Origin: an uncultured Sulfitobacter sp.
GTDB lineage: Bacteria; Pseudomonadota; Alphaproteobacteria; Rhodobacterales; Rhodobacteraceae
Assembly (NCBI GenBank): GCA_937923365.1
Contig: CALAIJ010000019.1
Coordinates: forward strand, 1 to 12,176
DNA: 12,176 nucleotides
Direction: 5' to 3'
The position numbers were made by a program, and so were the translations under genes. Of the stretch, positions 1 through 7,372 are shown piece by piece. A model generated the notes under the pieces. It worked only from the letters and a program-made list of their open reading frames with translations. It was not told where the DNA came from and searched no databases. How positions within the stretch are numbered: position 1 is the first letter of the stretch; each line of letters starts with the position of its first letter.

Positions 1-197
1 GCAGGCACGGCTGGCAATCCGGGAATGGCAGGGGACGGGATCGCCGGAATGGGCAGATCAGGCAGTGCAATGCCCGGCAGGTCGGGCAAGGCAGGCAGGG
101 CCGGAAGCGCAGGCGGCGACGGAATGGCAGGCAGACCCAGCGCAGGGATTGGCAATGCCGGAACCGGCAGCGGAGGGAAGGTGCACTTGCTGGTCAT
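1..197 (-). CDS. Proline-rich LP-repeat protein, 3' end outside window
   Basis: The ATG at 197-195 overlaps the stop codon of the upstream spike gene (ATGA), so translation is probably coupled to it. The frame stays open to the window edge: 65 residues are visible and the C-terminus is missing. After a short start (MTSKCTF) the protein is almost entirely a Leu/Ile-Pro repeat with units such as LPALPALPDLP and IPAIPSP; well over a third of the residues are proline. There is no signal peptide or lipobox. Such a chain should form an extended polyproline-like rod or linker. A globular domain, for example PAAR-like or baseplate, may follow beyond the edge. Its place right after the gpV-like spike suggests a spike- or baseplate-associated part, but this is inferred from position only. 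I do not recognise a family. The reading frame is firm; the function is unknown. Confidence 0.7.
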   Translation of the reverse strand, partial: MTSKCTFPPLPVPALPIPALGLPAIPSPPALPALPALPDLPGIALPDLPIPAIPSPAIPGLPAVP

Positions 198-997
198 TTC
201 ACCACCACCGAGCTGGTCAGATGCGTACCCGGAATGAGCGGGCCAATCGGCGGTACTGGCGGGCCGGACGGCCCCATCGCGGTGGGGTGCGTATGGGTCA
301 TCACGGCGGTCCAAAGGGTTTGAAACGCGGTGCCCATGATTGTGGGCTCTGCCGCACCTGCGCCCAGTGCGACGGTTGTGCCCGACAGGTTGACGTTGCC
401 TGCCAGCACGGTGGCGGTATCGCCCTTCAACTCCACCACAGTGCCTGCGTCATTCACAAGGCTGAGCGCGTCGGCGGTCATGGTGACGATGTGGCCCGTC
501 TCGCCCATCAGGGTGGTTTCGCCGCCCTCGGCGTTCATGAACAGGTTTGCCCCCTTGTTGTTGGAGACCACAACCGATCCGTCTGGCTGCAATGCGACAA
601 AGGCATTGTCCTTGTGGCGGATGACGATCTTCTCGGCGCCTTCTTCGTCGCTAAACTCGATGGTGTGGCCAGAGGGCATCTGGATGACGCGGTGGGTCTG
701 TGGCTCTGCCTCCGCTTCTGCGGGGACGGCACCATCGGGAAAATAGGTCCCGACCCACAAGGGAAAGTCAGGGTCTCCGGCTTCGAATTCCACCCAGATT
801 GGTGCGCCGGGGGGCGGCATGGTGAAATGTCCCCAAGGCAGGCAGGGGCGGGCAATCACGGCGGTAGTCTCGCCATAGACAGTGGGCACGAGCACACTGA
901 TCCGGCCCATGGTGTCGGGCACGGAATCCTCGTGCACAAGTCCTGCGTATTTGCCGTAATACTTGCCTGAATGGCGCTCGAGGTCTGTTTCATCCAT
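194..997 (-). CDS. Baseplate spike protein, gpV/gp5/VgrG C-part-like
   Basis: This 267-residue protein would be the central spike that pierces the target envelope. The N-terminal part (about residues 14-85) reads as the gp5/gpV OB-fold: it opens with YYGKYAGLV, followed by DTMGRISVLVP, PCLPWG, and PPPGAPIWVEFEAGDPDFPLW. Residues about 100-220 are short beta-strand repeats rich in G, T, V and N, as expected for a trimeric beta-prism or helix. The C-terminus carries the HTHPTAMGPSGPP motif typical of phage baseplate V proteins. A TTG start at 1003 is excluded because it lies one base from the Shine-Dalgarno run; the ATG at 997 has proper spacing. In Afp-type eCIS the gpD and gp5 parts are fused in one VgrG-like protein (Afp8), whereas here they are separate genes as in P2 and Mu. 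The gene follows the gpD gene by 18 bases and its stop overlaps the next start. Confidence 0.9.
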   Translation of the reverse strand: MDETDLERHSGKYYGKYAGLVHEDSVPDTMGRISVLVPTVYGETTAVIARPCLPWGHFTMPPPGAPIWVEFEAGDPDFPLWVGTYFPDGAVPAEAEAEPQTHRVIQMPSGHTIEFSDEEGAEKIVIRHKDNAFVALQPDGSVVVSNNKGANLFMNAEGGETTLMGETGHIVTMTADALSLVNDAGTVVELKGDTATVLAGNVNLSGTTVALGAGAAEPTIMGTAFQTLWTAVMTHTHPTAMGPSGPPVPPIGPLIPGTHLTSSVVVK

Positions 998-1004
998 GTT
1001 CAAT

Positions 1005-1014
1005 CCCCCCTTCC
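1005..1014 (-). promoter_or_regulatory. Ribosome binding site fixing the spike gene start
   Basis: On the minus strand GGAAGGGGGG lies 7 bases before the ATG at 997. The in-frame TTG at 1003 is only one base from this run, too close for initiation, so it decides the start in favour of 997. Confidence 0.75.
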
Positions 1015-1015
1015 A

Positions 1016-2197
1016 TCAGCGGGTCGCCACGATCTTGGTGCGGTAGGTGCTTTGGGTCTGGTCGTCGATCCGGGTGCGCTGCACGATGTGATTGACCCGC
1101 TTGAGGTACCAAACCCCCGATCCGTTGGAGGGTAGGCCATCCAGTTCGACGGTGTCCTTGGCGCGGATCCTGACAGAGCCCATGGCCATTCCGGTGCCGT
1201 GATACCCCAGCAGGCGCGTGCGATCGGGCAGGACCGCCTGACGGGCGCGCTCGCAACTTGATGCAAGGCCCGTATGATGCCTGCGCGGACGCAGCTCGGT
1301 GGGCGTGATGTCCGCATTGGCGGCCAGTTCGGACCGCTGGGCCAGATCGCCGGGGCTGACGGCTCCCGTGCCAGCCTCGGCGCGCTGGATCAGGTTGTCG
1401 GACGGCACGGGCGGCGCGCTTTCTGCAGCGGCGGTGCCTTCCTCGACGCAAGGAAGGCCCGTCAGAGGGTCAATCACCGCAACATTGGAGGAAGCCGTGG
1501 CGGTGCGCCCCACATCACGCATCTCGAACGTCAAAAGTTGCGAGAAACCTTCGCAGTAGGTCATATGACCTGCGGGGTCCTGCGCTAGCAATGCGTCTTC
1601 TGAGATGAAATACAGCTGAGGCAGACCGGGGGGCGCTTCTTGGGTTGGCGGTTTGCCCTCTACGGCATTGGGCTCAATGAAGGCGCGGGCGTTATGGCGC
1701 GTCGCCAATTGCTGGATCAGGGTCCAGTCGGAGCGGTTGCGCTGCCGGATCGGATCGTCTTCGGAATACTCGGGCATCGGGTCGATCTCCACCTTGCCCA
1801 AGGCGATATTGTAAGGCTCGACAATGGCGGTCAGGATCGCCTCCAGCGTGCCTGCGTGGGTGCGGCCTGTGTTCTCGGGGGGCTGGTTCATACGGATGGA
1901 ATCATCAAAGCAGATGATCCTGAGCCGTGAGCGATCGCCCGACACGATCTCGCGCTCGCGGATGCGGCCCACAAACATCAGCGCGTATTCACTGAGCCAT
2001 CCCATGACGATATGGATTTGCTGGCCGGGCTGGATGCCGATGCTGTTGGAGCCGCCGGGGTCTTCCAGCAGCAAGGTGGCCTTGTCGGTGCCCTGGTCGG
2101 TGTCCTCGATGTCGATGCTGACCACAGCACCGCCCATGTCGGAACGGCCCCACTCACCGATCCAGATTTGCACAAAGACTTCCGTGTCGGCGGACAT
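1016..2197 (-). CDS. Baseplate hub protein, phage late control gpD-like (VgrG N-part)
   Basis: This 393-residue protein is expected to form the trimeric hub that connects the tube to the spike. The N-terminal half shows the gpD/gp27 pattern: a strand-rich start with VVSIDIEDTDQGTDKATLLLED (residues about 26-46), a loop with IQPGQQIHIVMGW (55-67), MFVGRIREREI (74-84), and then the helical part with RTHAGTLEAILTAIVEPYN (112-130) and SDWTLIQQLATRHNARAFIE (156-175). Residues about 240-310 are a low-complexity Ala/Pro/Ser/Glu linker. The C-terminal barrel ends with GSGVWYLKRVNHIVQ, a usual gpD ending. Start and stop of the preceding LysM gene overlap as TGATG, with AAGGAGG just upstream, so it is translationally coupled. 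It carries no gp5-type OB-fold; that function is in the next gene. Confidence 0.88.
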   Translation of the reverse strand: MSADTEVFVQIWIGEWGRSDMGGAVVSIDIEDTDQGTDKATLLLEDPGGSNSIGIQPGQQIHIVMGWLSEYALMFVGRIREREIVSGDRSRLRIICFDDSIRMNQPPENTGRTHAGTLEAILTAIVEPYNIALGKVEIDPMPEYSEDDPIRQRNRSDWTLIQQLATRHNARAFIEPNAVEGKPPTQEAPPGLPQLYFISEDALLAQDPAGHMTYCEGFSQLLTFEMRDVGRTATASSNVAVIDPLTGLPCVEEGTAAAESAPPVPSDNLIQRAEAGTGAVSPGDLAQRSELAANADITPTELRPRRHHTGLASSCERARQAVLPDRTRLLGYHGTGMAMGSVRIRAKDTVELDGLPSNGSGVWYLKRVNHIVQRTRIDDQTQSTYRTKIVATR

Positions 2198-2508
2198 CAG
2201 AACCTCCTTGTGCGAATGACTTCGCCTGCGGTCTGCGCACTGGGCACGTCGACCCCCGCACCGGGGGGCAGGTCAAGCGGGAAGGCGAGCGGATTGGCGT
2301 CCGCAATGCGCCACCATAAAGGCGAGCGTTCGTAGAACCGCCATGCCAGATATTCGACCGTTTCATTGCCCGTCGCCAGATGGTTCACCGCATGCACGTT
2401 GCGCGGCGGTGGCGTGCGCCGGATGGGCAGCGTGGCGCGCGGGCCGTCAGGGCCGTCATGGGTCAACGGCGGCAATGCCCAGTAGCGAGAGGTGATATCA
2501 ACGGCCAT
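2197..2508 (-). CDS. Small LysM/tail protein X-like hub protein
   Basis: This 103-residue protein has a LysM-like stretch at residues about 40-88 (AVNHLATGNETVEYLAWRFY, then LWWRIADANP and LPPGAGVDVP). This is the pattern of phage tail protein X, the Afp7 C-terminal LysM domain and T4 gp53-type baseplate proteins. In these families the domain acts as a structural adaptor in the hub and tube base, rather than as a cell-wall hydrolase. The N-terminal 38 residues are basic and proline-rich and look disordered. AGGAG lies 9 bases before the ATG. Its stop overlaps the start of the gpD-like gene by one base. In Afp/PVC the LysM part is fused to the tube-like domain (Afp7); here the two are separate neighbouring genes. 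The family level is fairly clear; the exact homologue is not. Confidence 0.78.
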   Translation of the reverse strand: MAVDITSRYWALPPLTHDGPDGPRATLPIRRTPPPRNVHAVNHLATGNETVEYLAWRFYERSPLWWRIADANPLAFPLDLPPGAGVDVPSAQTAGEVIRTRRF

Positions 2509-2537
2509 GTCAGAGGTCTCCTTTCCGGTTTCGCACT

Positions 2538-3323
2538 TCAGTCAAACAGGGATCCAAGGCCGGAGATGACCGGCGCAATCAGGGGTGAGGCTCTGCCCAC
2601 GTCCTCCCAGATCCCTTCGCGGCCCAAGGCACGGCTAGCCATGGTGTAGCGAATGATCGTGTCGCTGAACGGAGTGGTGGAATGGGTCTGCTCGGCCAGC
2701 GTGACGCTGACATCCGCGCGCAGAGGGGCAAGCGTTTCGGGATCAAAGTCGGTGACTTTGATGTCCAGACTTTCCATCACACAATCAAAGGTCAGCGGCC
2801 CGTAGACCAGCGTGCAGGGGGGCGGGCGCTTCCAGCAGGGCGGGCTCCAACTGCGCGACGAGATGGAGTTGACCACCAGTGCGGTCACATCAATGATGTC
2901 GTAGGCGGGGTACATGAAGGACCGCAACACGGCGAGGTCAGGCTCAATGGAGCCGCCGAAGTGGCCTTCGTTGAGGTCGATATCGTTTGGGTCGACTGGC
3001 CGTGGTCCGTCGGGTCCAGGCTCCAGCGCGTCCAGTTTGAACTCCAGCGAAAAGCGGCGCGGCTCGCCGTGCACGGCCTCCAGCGGTTTGGTGGCTGTCA
3101 GCAACGGCCCGATGTCCTTGAGGTCTTCCCAAAGCCCGCCGACAACATCCAGAAAGCCGCCTGCCGCTGCTCCGGCTTCGGTATTGTCAAAGCGCCATTT
3201 GCCAAAATTGTTGGCCTGCTGGTACTTGAACTGCTTCTTTTCCTGCAGGATTTCAGGGTTGTACTGAAACCGGAAAACCAGCGGTGGCACATTCACAATA
3301 TTGGCGAGCAATCCACGCTCCAT
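2538..3323 (-). CDS. CIS_tube-type hub/tube-adaptor protein (Afp7 N-domain-like)
   Basis: This 261-residue protein is likely the tube-like adaptor ring that joins the tail tube to the gpD hub. Family marks are FRFQYNPEIL near the N-terminus (17-26; the family usually has an FQFNP-type motif), RRFSLEFKLDAL (89-100), DLAVLRSFMYPA (129-140), and a C-terminal block with PPPCTLVYGPLTFDCVMESL and KVTDFDPETLAPLRADVSVTL (167-209). That block corresponds to the usual region in which a P-P-x-hydrophobic-x-W/Y-G strand precedes the FD-x-x-x-x-PLRA motif. An insertion at about 45-80, rich in Gly/Ala, and a short hydrophobic tail (247-261) have no obvious match. AGGAG sits 8 bases before the ATG, 10 bases after the stop of the preceding gene. 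Unlike Afp7, no LysM domain is attached; it is encoded by the next gene. Confidence 0.85.
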   Translation of the reverse strand: MERGLLANIVNVPPLVFRFQYNPEILQEKKQFKYQQANNFGKWRFDNTEAGAAAGGFLDVVGGLWEDLKDIGPLLTATKPLEAVHGEPRRFSLEFKLDALEPGPDGPRPVDPNDIDLNEGHFGGSIEPDLAVLRSFMYPAYDIIDVTALVVNSISSRSWSPPCWKRPPPCTLVYGPLTFDCVMESLDIKVTDFDPETLAPLRADVSVTLAEQTHSTTPFSDTIIRYTMASRALGREGIWEDVGRASPLIAPVISGLGSLFD

Positions 3324-3332
3324 GGGGGTCTC

Positions 3333-5261
3333 CTATCCAAGAATGGCAGTGGGGTCATTGGGGTTGAGGTTGCGGTCGTGGCGTTGTGCGGCATGGCGGC
3401 GGTACGCGATCCAGACGTCTTCGTCGGTCATTGACGGAAGCGGATAGTCACCGGGGGCAGAGAAGCCGGGTCTGGCCTCCGCCTCTGTCGCGGGGGGCTC
3501 GATGATGATCTCGACTTCGTCGATTTCAACGCTGGCGCGGGGGCGGTCAAACTGGCCTTGCAGCAGACCCGGCACGCCGCCGCGCTGGCCATTGGCCGTG
3601 GTGCTGGTGGGCCGGTTGCGAAAGTGCTCATCAACCGAATTCAAGATGGTGCGCAGTCCGGCGCCGTCGGTGAGCCAGCTTTGGTATGCGGTCGCAATCG
3701 CCTCTAACCCCGTTGGTGGCCCGTTTGCGTTGATCGGGGCCACGATCGCATTTGTCAGGGCGTCAGCGTTGTCGCGGATGCTGTCGATGCGCCTGCGTCG
3801 CAAGGTGTCGGACACCTGAACCTCGCGTTCGGCCGCCCTGCTGAAACCGTCGGTGATCCCGCGTAACCCCCGTGTGGCAGAGCCGGTCACGCCTTGTACC
3901 ATCGTGTTCATGCTGTCCACGGCTGCTGTGCTGTCGACCACGAGGCCCGCGCGAAAGGCATCAAGTTCGGTCCGGAAGTCAGGGAAGCCCGCGATCACAC
4001 CTGTTGCGACCGATCTGGGGGTGCGCGCGCCGGCAGCAGCACGTCGCCGACGTGCGGCGCGCCCCAGACCTGCGCGGTGGGCCTGCGCCAGTTGGCGGGT
4101 CATGCGCGGGGGCATCGTCGCGCCATTGTTGCGGTAAGCGGCAATGATGGCATGGATCGGCCCCAGCAAGGAGGGCAGGATACGGATCATATGGTCGATG
4201 GTCTGGAATGCAGGCTCATTTCCCAAGGCGCGAATGGCGCGAAACATCCCTGTGACCAACCAGCCAAGCAGGCCGGTGATGACCGTCTCAAGCGTGGTGG
4301 TCAGCGTGCTGATCGTGTCAAAGACAATGCCCACAAGCTGCTGCGCCATCGTGAGGATCGAGGCGAGGACCGTCTCGATTGTTGTGCCCAAAGCGCCCAC
4401 AACGCCCGCGGCAAGCCGCGCCGCGGCGGCCACGATATCGAACAGGGTTGTGAGCAAAACACCGCGCAACAACAGCACGTTGCGCAGCACAAAGCGGATC
4501 GTCTCGAGGATCTCCCGGCGGATTGATCCCAGACTGGTCACAAAGACCGCGATGGCACCCACCACATTGGGGATCAGCAGGATCAGCCCGTCCACCACAT
4601 GCATCAGACGGTCCAGCAGGACATTGATCCCGTTCAGGATCGCCATCCAGCTTTGCCCGCCCTGGGTCAGCACTTCGGGGGCCTGTACGCCTGCGCTGTT
4701 GGCGTTGGCAGTGCCGCCGTTCGCGGCGGTGAACAGGGCCGTCAACTGGCGCACCATGTCCTGAACGCCGCCCAGCGTGGTGGCAAGCGTCTCACCTGTC
4801 TGGGCCTGAGCCTGCGGGACGGAAGCGGGCTTGCCGTCTGCAGGGTCCTCGACCGTTTGAGCTGCATCATCAGCCATTGTCATGCGGATGATCTCGCGCA
4901 TGTCATCGGCAATCTCTTCGAGACTGTTGAGCATGCTTGGCAGGGCAAAGGCCGAAAAGAACCCGCCTACAGCCGATCCGAAAAGGCCGCCCACAAAGTT
5001 ACCGATCCCGCCAAAGAGGGATTCCAGTATCCCCCCCAGAGAATTGCCGGGCGCCAGATCATTGATGTTGACCACATGCACCATCAGGGCACCCTGGAAC
5101 ATTGGTGGCGCCCCGAATTTTGCTGCATCCGTCAGTGCTTTGGTGAACTCGAAGCCTACGTATCTGCTGGTGGACCGTTCGATGTCCTCCAGCGCACGGC
5201 GCGCGGTCCGGATTTGGACAAGCATGATGCCCAGCGACATGATGACGTCTTCATCTTCCAT
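3333..5261 (-). CDS. Large hydrophobic protein 3 of the tape-measure-position trio
   Basis: This 642-residue protein belongs to no family I recognise. Visible parts are: a charged N-terminal helix (about 1-45); a Gly-rich hydrophobic segment at 73-108 containing a perfect glycine zipper, G87-xxx-G91-xxx-G95-xxx-G99; a low-complexity Ala/Gln/Thr linker (132-200); and a long series of hydrophobic or amphipathic helices (204-375), including LMHVVDGLILLIPNVVGAIA and a Thr-rich run near 317-328. A strongly basic patch follows (386-416, with RAARRRR), then a soluble helical part and an acidic C-terminus. There is no signal peptide. AAGGAGGG lies 6 bases before the ATG, 16 bases after the preceding stop. 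Its place between the chaperone pair and the hub genes, its length and its helical, hydrophobic make-up resemble a tape measure protein that later inserts into the target membrane. Role inferred; the gene itself is firm. Confidence 0.85.
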   Translation of the reverse strand: MEDEDVIMSLGIMLVQIRTARRALEDIERSTSRYVGFEFTKALTDAAKFGAPPMFQGALMVHVVNINDLAPGNSLGGILESLFGGIGNFVGGLFGSAVGGFFSAFALPSMLNSLEEIADDMREIIRMTMADDAAQTVEDPADGKPASVPQAQAQTGETLATTLGGVQDMVRQLTALFTAANGGTANANSAGVQAPEVLTQGGQSWMAILNGINVLLDRLMHVVDGLILLIPNVVGAIAVFVTSLGSIRREILETIRFVLRNVLLLRGVLLTTLFDIVAAAARLAAGVVGALGTTIETVLASILTMAQQLVGIVFDTISTLTTTLETVITGLLGWLVTGMFRAIRALGNEPAFQTIDHMIRILPSLLGPIHAIIAAYRNNGATMPPRMTRQLAQAHRAGLGRAARRRRAAAGARTPRSVATGVIAGFPDFRTELDAFRAGLVVDSTAAVDSMNTMVQGVTGSATRGLRGITDGFSRAAEREVQVSDTLRRRRIDSIRDNADALTNAIVAPINANGPPTGLEAIATAYQSWLTDGAGLRTILNSVDEHFRNRPTSTTANGQRGGVPGLLQGQFDRPRASVEIDEVEIIIEPPATEAEARPGFSAPGDYPLPSMTDEDVWIAYRRHAAQRHDRNLNPNDPTAILG

Positions 5262-5277
5262 GATGTGCCCTCCTTTC

Positions 5278-7359
5278 CTATGGCCCGCTGGGCGCTGTTG
5301 AGACAGCAGCGTTTGGTGGCGCGTTGGCGGTCAGGGTTGCAAGGCGCTCCACGCCACTGGCGTAGGCGTTGCTGATTTCCGTGCCAAAGCGGCTGGCGAT
5401 CCGTGCGGCCAGCGCGCCATCGGTTTCATGTCCTGTGGCGGTGATTTGCATCCGGCGGGTGTGCACGCGGCCCACTTGCGCGCGCTCCAGCAGGATGCGC
5501 GGTGATGTCTCGTTGATCTGGACAGGCGTGCCTTCGCCCGCAAGGCGGTGCTGCTCCCATTCCTCCAGCACAAAGCGCAAATAGCCCGAGAGCGAGGCTG
5601 ACATGATGTTCATGCCCGCTTCGGGGGCTGAGGAGACCAGCCAGTTTGCGTATGTTGCCGCCAGAGGCCCCAGATCTGACTGGAACAGGCGCAGCTCGCT
5701 GTTGGGGAAGAGCGCATTCGCCTCATGCTCCGATTGCCGCAGGATCGTGGCGTGGGCATCTGTGAACTCGGCCGTCGCTGCGCCATTGGCCGCATGCGAG
5801 AAGGTGAAAGAGACCCCTTCAAGCAGCGTCACAATCTCTGAGGTGATTGTCTGGGTGCCCTGATTGGCCGCGTTACCTGCATCGATCAGGGCCGTGTTGA
5901 TGGCTTGGCGGGCAGGGTCCAGAAACAACTGGTGAATGTCGGGCATCGGGCGTCTGTGGATGCGCAGCGCAGGCGGCAAGGGGGCTGCGGGCAAAGCAGG
6001 TTGGTCCAGCAAGGGGACCAGTTGGGTCGCCCCGTCCAGCATCCCTTCGATGTCCAGATCAATGCCTTGGTTGTCGCGCAGATACTCTTCAAGCTGGCGG
6101 AAGTAGAAGCGCCGCGTTGGCCATTCATCCAGCGCGGCATTCAGACTGCCCATGCCCTCTTGAAGATTGCGGTGGGCCCAAGGGCCGTTTCCTTGGTTCA
6201 TGATAAAGTCTGTCAGCGTCAGGGTCCGGGGATCAGGGGCTTCGTATTTGTCGGGGCCAAAGATACCGTGGGCAATGTAATGGATGTCGTCGATCAGGGC
6301 TTCGAGGGTCTCGAACACGCCTTGCATCAAAGGGCCAAGGTTCATGGCACCCAGCATGCCGATAAAATGCACAACGCCGCCAACAATGGATCGCACCGCG
6401 TCCCACAGCGTTCTGAACTGGCCGAAGAACCGGCTGACGCCCAGCGACAGGGCGTAGGCGTAGACAGCGTAAAACGCGATTGTGCGGCGGAAATAATCCG
6501 ACATCTGTGTCTGGACGAGGGTCAGCAGATCAATCATCGCACCGGCATAGGTCTGCAACGCGGCATTCATATTGCCCAGCAAGGACTGGCGGAATTCCAA
6601 CACCTGCCGTTCGGCGGCAAAGACTTGATCCATCACGCTGTTTTTCAAAAACAACAGGATGTCGTGGCCAAGACGTGTGACCAAGTCGCCCATGACCGGG
6701 ATCACAAGCAAGGCGCCGGTGATGTAGCGCAGAATGTTATCAAGCTGCATGTGAAACGGCAGTGTTGCGGCAGCCGCCCCACCAGAGGCAAGTGCGGCGC
6801 CGTTTACGTTCTGCCCGCTGCCATAAAGCGCGCTGTGCACCCGTGTGCCCAGATCAAGTATGCCTGCACGCCCGTTTCCAACAGAGCGAAACGCGAGGCT
6901 GCCAAGGCCTACCAGATCAACGGCGGTCAAGGCACCGGGGTTGAACATGCTGGCAGGGGCGTCGTGCAACCGCGTAACAGAGCCGCGCGCAGCCCCCGTC
7001 ATGCGCGCCAGTATGCGCAGCAATCGCGGCATCAGGCGGGCCTCGGTGTAGCGGTCCGATATCTCGCGCGGGATGTTCCATTGCGCCCCGATGCGGGCAA
7101 AGCTATCGCCCAGACCGGGCGGGCCTTCTGACCACAATGCGCCGCGCTGCAATCCCGTGACACGGGCTGTCAGGGACAGGTTATAGAACATCACAACGGG
7201 GAATGCGCGGCTGTCGCGCTCTACCTTGTTGGCCTGTGACAGCCGACCGCCCAACCATTTGGAGATGATACCGCCATATTGGCCAAGCTCTTTGAGCCAG
7301 CGTTTGACTTGCCGTTCAAAGGGGGCGGCCTGGGCGTTCCAGATCAGGATGATGGGCAT
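5278..7359 (-). CDS. Large hydrophobic protein 2 of the tape-measure-position trio
   Basis: This 693-residue protein belongs to no family I recognise. The N-terminal 110 residues are mixed and basic (KRWLKELGQYGGIISKWLGG). Residues about 140-200 are Gly/Ala-rich. Hydrophobic or amphipathic helices occupy about 205-365 (YITGALLVIPVMGDLV, RRTIAFYAVYAYALSLGVSRF, IVGGVVHFIGMLGAM). A QFRTLWD motif at 314-320 closely matches QFRAFWD in the preceding trio protein. A Pro/Leu/Ala linker lies at 447-473, followed by a soluble helical C-terminal domain and a disordered Ala/Pro tail. It starts from a strong AGGAGG that overlaps the stop of the previous gene. Like its two neighbours it has a hydrophobic core and a soluble C-terminal third. 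A tape-measure or inner-tube role is inferred from position and composition; a secreted pore-forming cargo is the main alternative. Confidence 0.85.
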   Translation of the reverse strand: MPIILIWNAQAAPFERQVKRWLKELGQYGGIISKWLGGRLSQANKVERDSRAFPVVMFYNLSLTARVTGLQRGALWSEGPPGLGDSFARIGAQWNIPREISDRYTEARLMPRLLRILARMTGAARGSVTRLHDAPASMFNPGALTAVDLVGLGSLAFRSVGNGRAGILDLGTRVHSALYGSGQNVNGAALASGGAAAATLPFHMQLDNILRYITGALLVIPVMGDLVTRLGHDILLFLKNSVMDQVFAAERQVLEFRQSLLGNMNAALQTYAGAMIDLLTLVQTQMSDYFRRTIAFYAVYAYALSLGVSRFFGQFRTLWDAVRSIVGGVVHFIGMLGAMNLGPLMQGVFETLEALIDDIHYIAHGIFGPDKYEAPDPRTLTLTDFIMNQGNGPWAHRNLQEGMGSLNAALDEWPTRRFYFRQLEEYLRDNQGIDLDIEGMLDGATQLVPLLDQPALPAAPLPPALRIHRRPMPDIHQLFLDPARQAINTALIDAGNAANQGTQTITSEIVTLLEGVSFTFSHAANGAATAEFTDAHATILRQSEHEANALFPNSELRLFQSDLGPLAATYANWLVSSAPEAGMNIMSASLSGYLRFVLEEWEQHRLAGEGTPVQINETSPRILLERAQVGRVHTRRMQITATGHETDGALAARIASRFGTEISNAYASGVERLATLTANAPPNAAVSTAPSGP

Positions 7360-7366
7360 CTGCGCA

Positions 7367-7372
7367 CCTCCT
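7367..7372 (-). promoter_or_regulatory. Strong ribosome binding site of trio protein 2
   Basis: AGGAGG on the minus strand overlaps the TAG stop of the upstream gene and lies 7 bases before the ATG at 7359. It fixes that start and suggests coupled translation of the trio. Confidence 0.8.

Noticed and set aside
1..197. Repetitive GGCAGG-type DNA as a tandem repeat or CRISPR-like array
   Set aside because: No fixed unit length or spacers; the pattern follows from Leu-Pro codons in an open reading frame.
65..970. Plus-strand open frame of 301 codons across the spike gene
   Set aside because: Antisense shadow in GC-rich DNA; low-complexity His/Gly/Arg-rich product, no recognisable domain, and the minus strand encodes a clear gpV-like spike with a good ribosome binding site.
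194..1003. TTG at 1003 as the spike start
   Set aside because: It lies one base after the Shine-Dalgarno run; the ATG at 997 has 7-base spacing.
990..1451. Minus-strand open frame of 153 codons overlapping the gpD and spike genes
   Set aside because: Arg/His-rich shadow in another frame of the gpD gene; its region is better explained by the gpD C-terminal domain and the spike start.
2197..2508. LysM-like protein as a peptidoglycan hydrolase or lysis gene
   Set aside because: Only the binding-type fold is visible, with no catalytic domain or signal peptide, and its place between hub genes fits a structural gpX/Afp7-type role.
5905..7131. Plus-strand open frame of 408 codons opposite trio protein 2
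   Set aside because: Long, but composition (Gln/Arg/Gly/His-rich) is that of an antisense shadow; it opposes a minus-strand gene with a strong AGGAGG that fits the operon.
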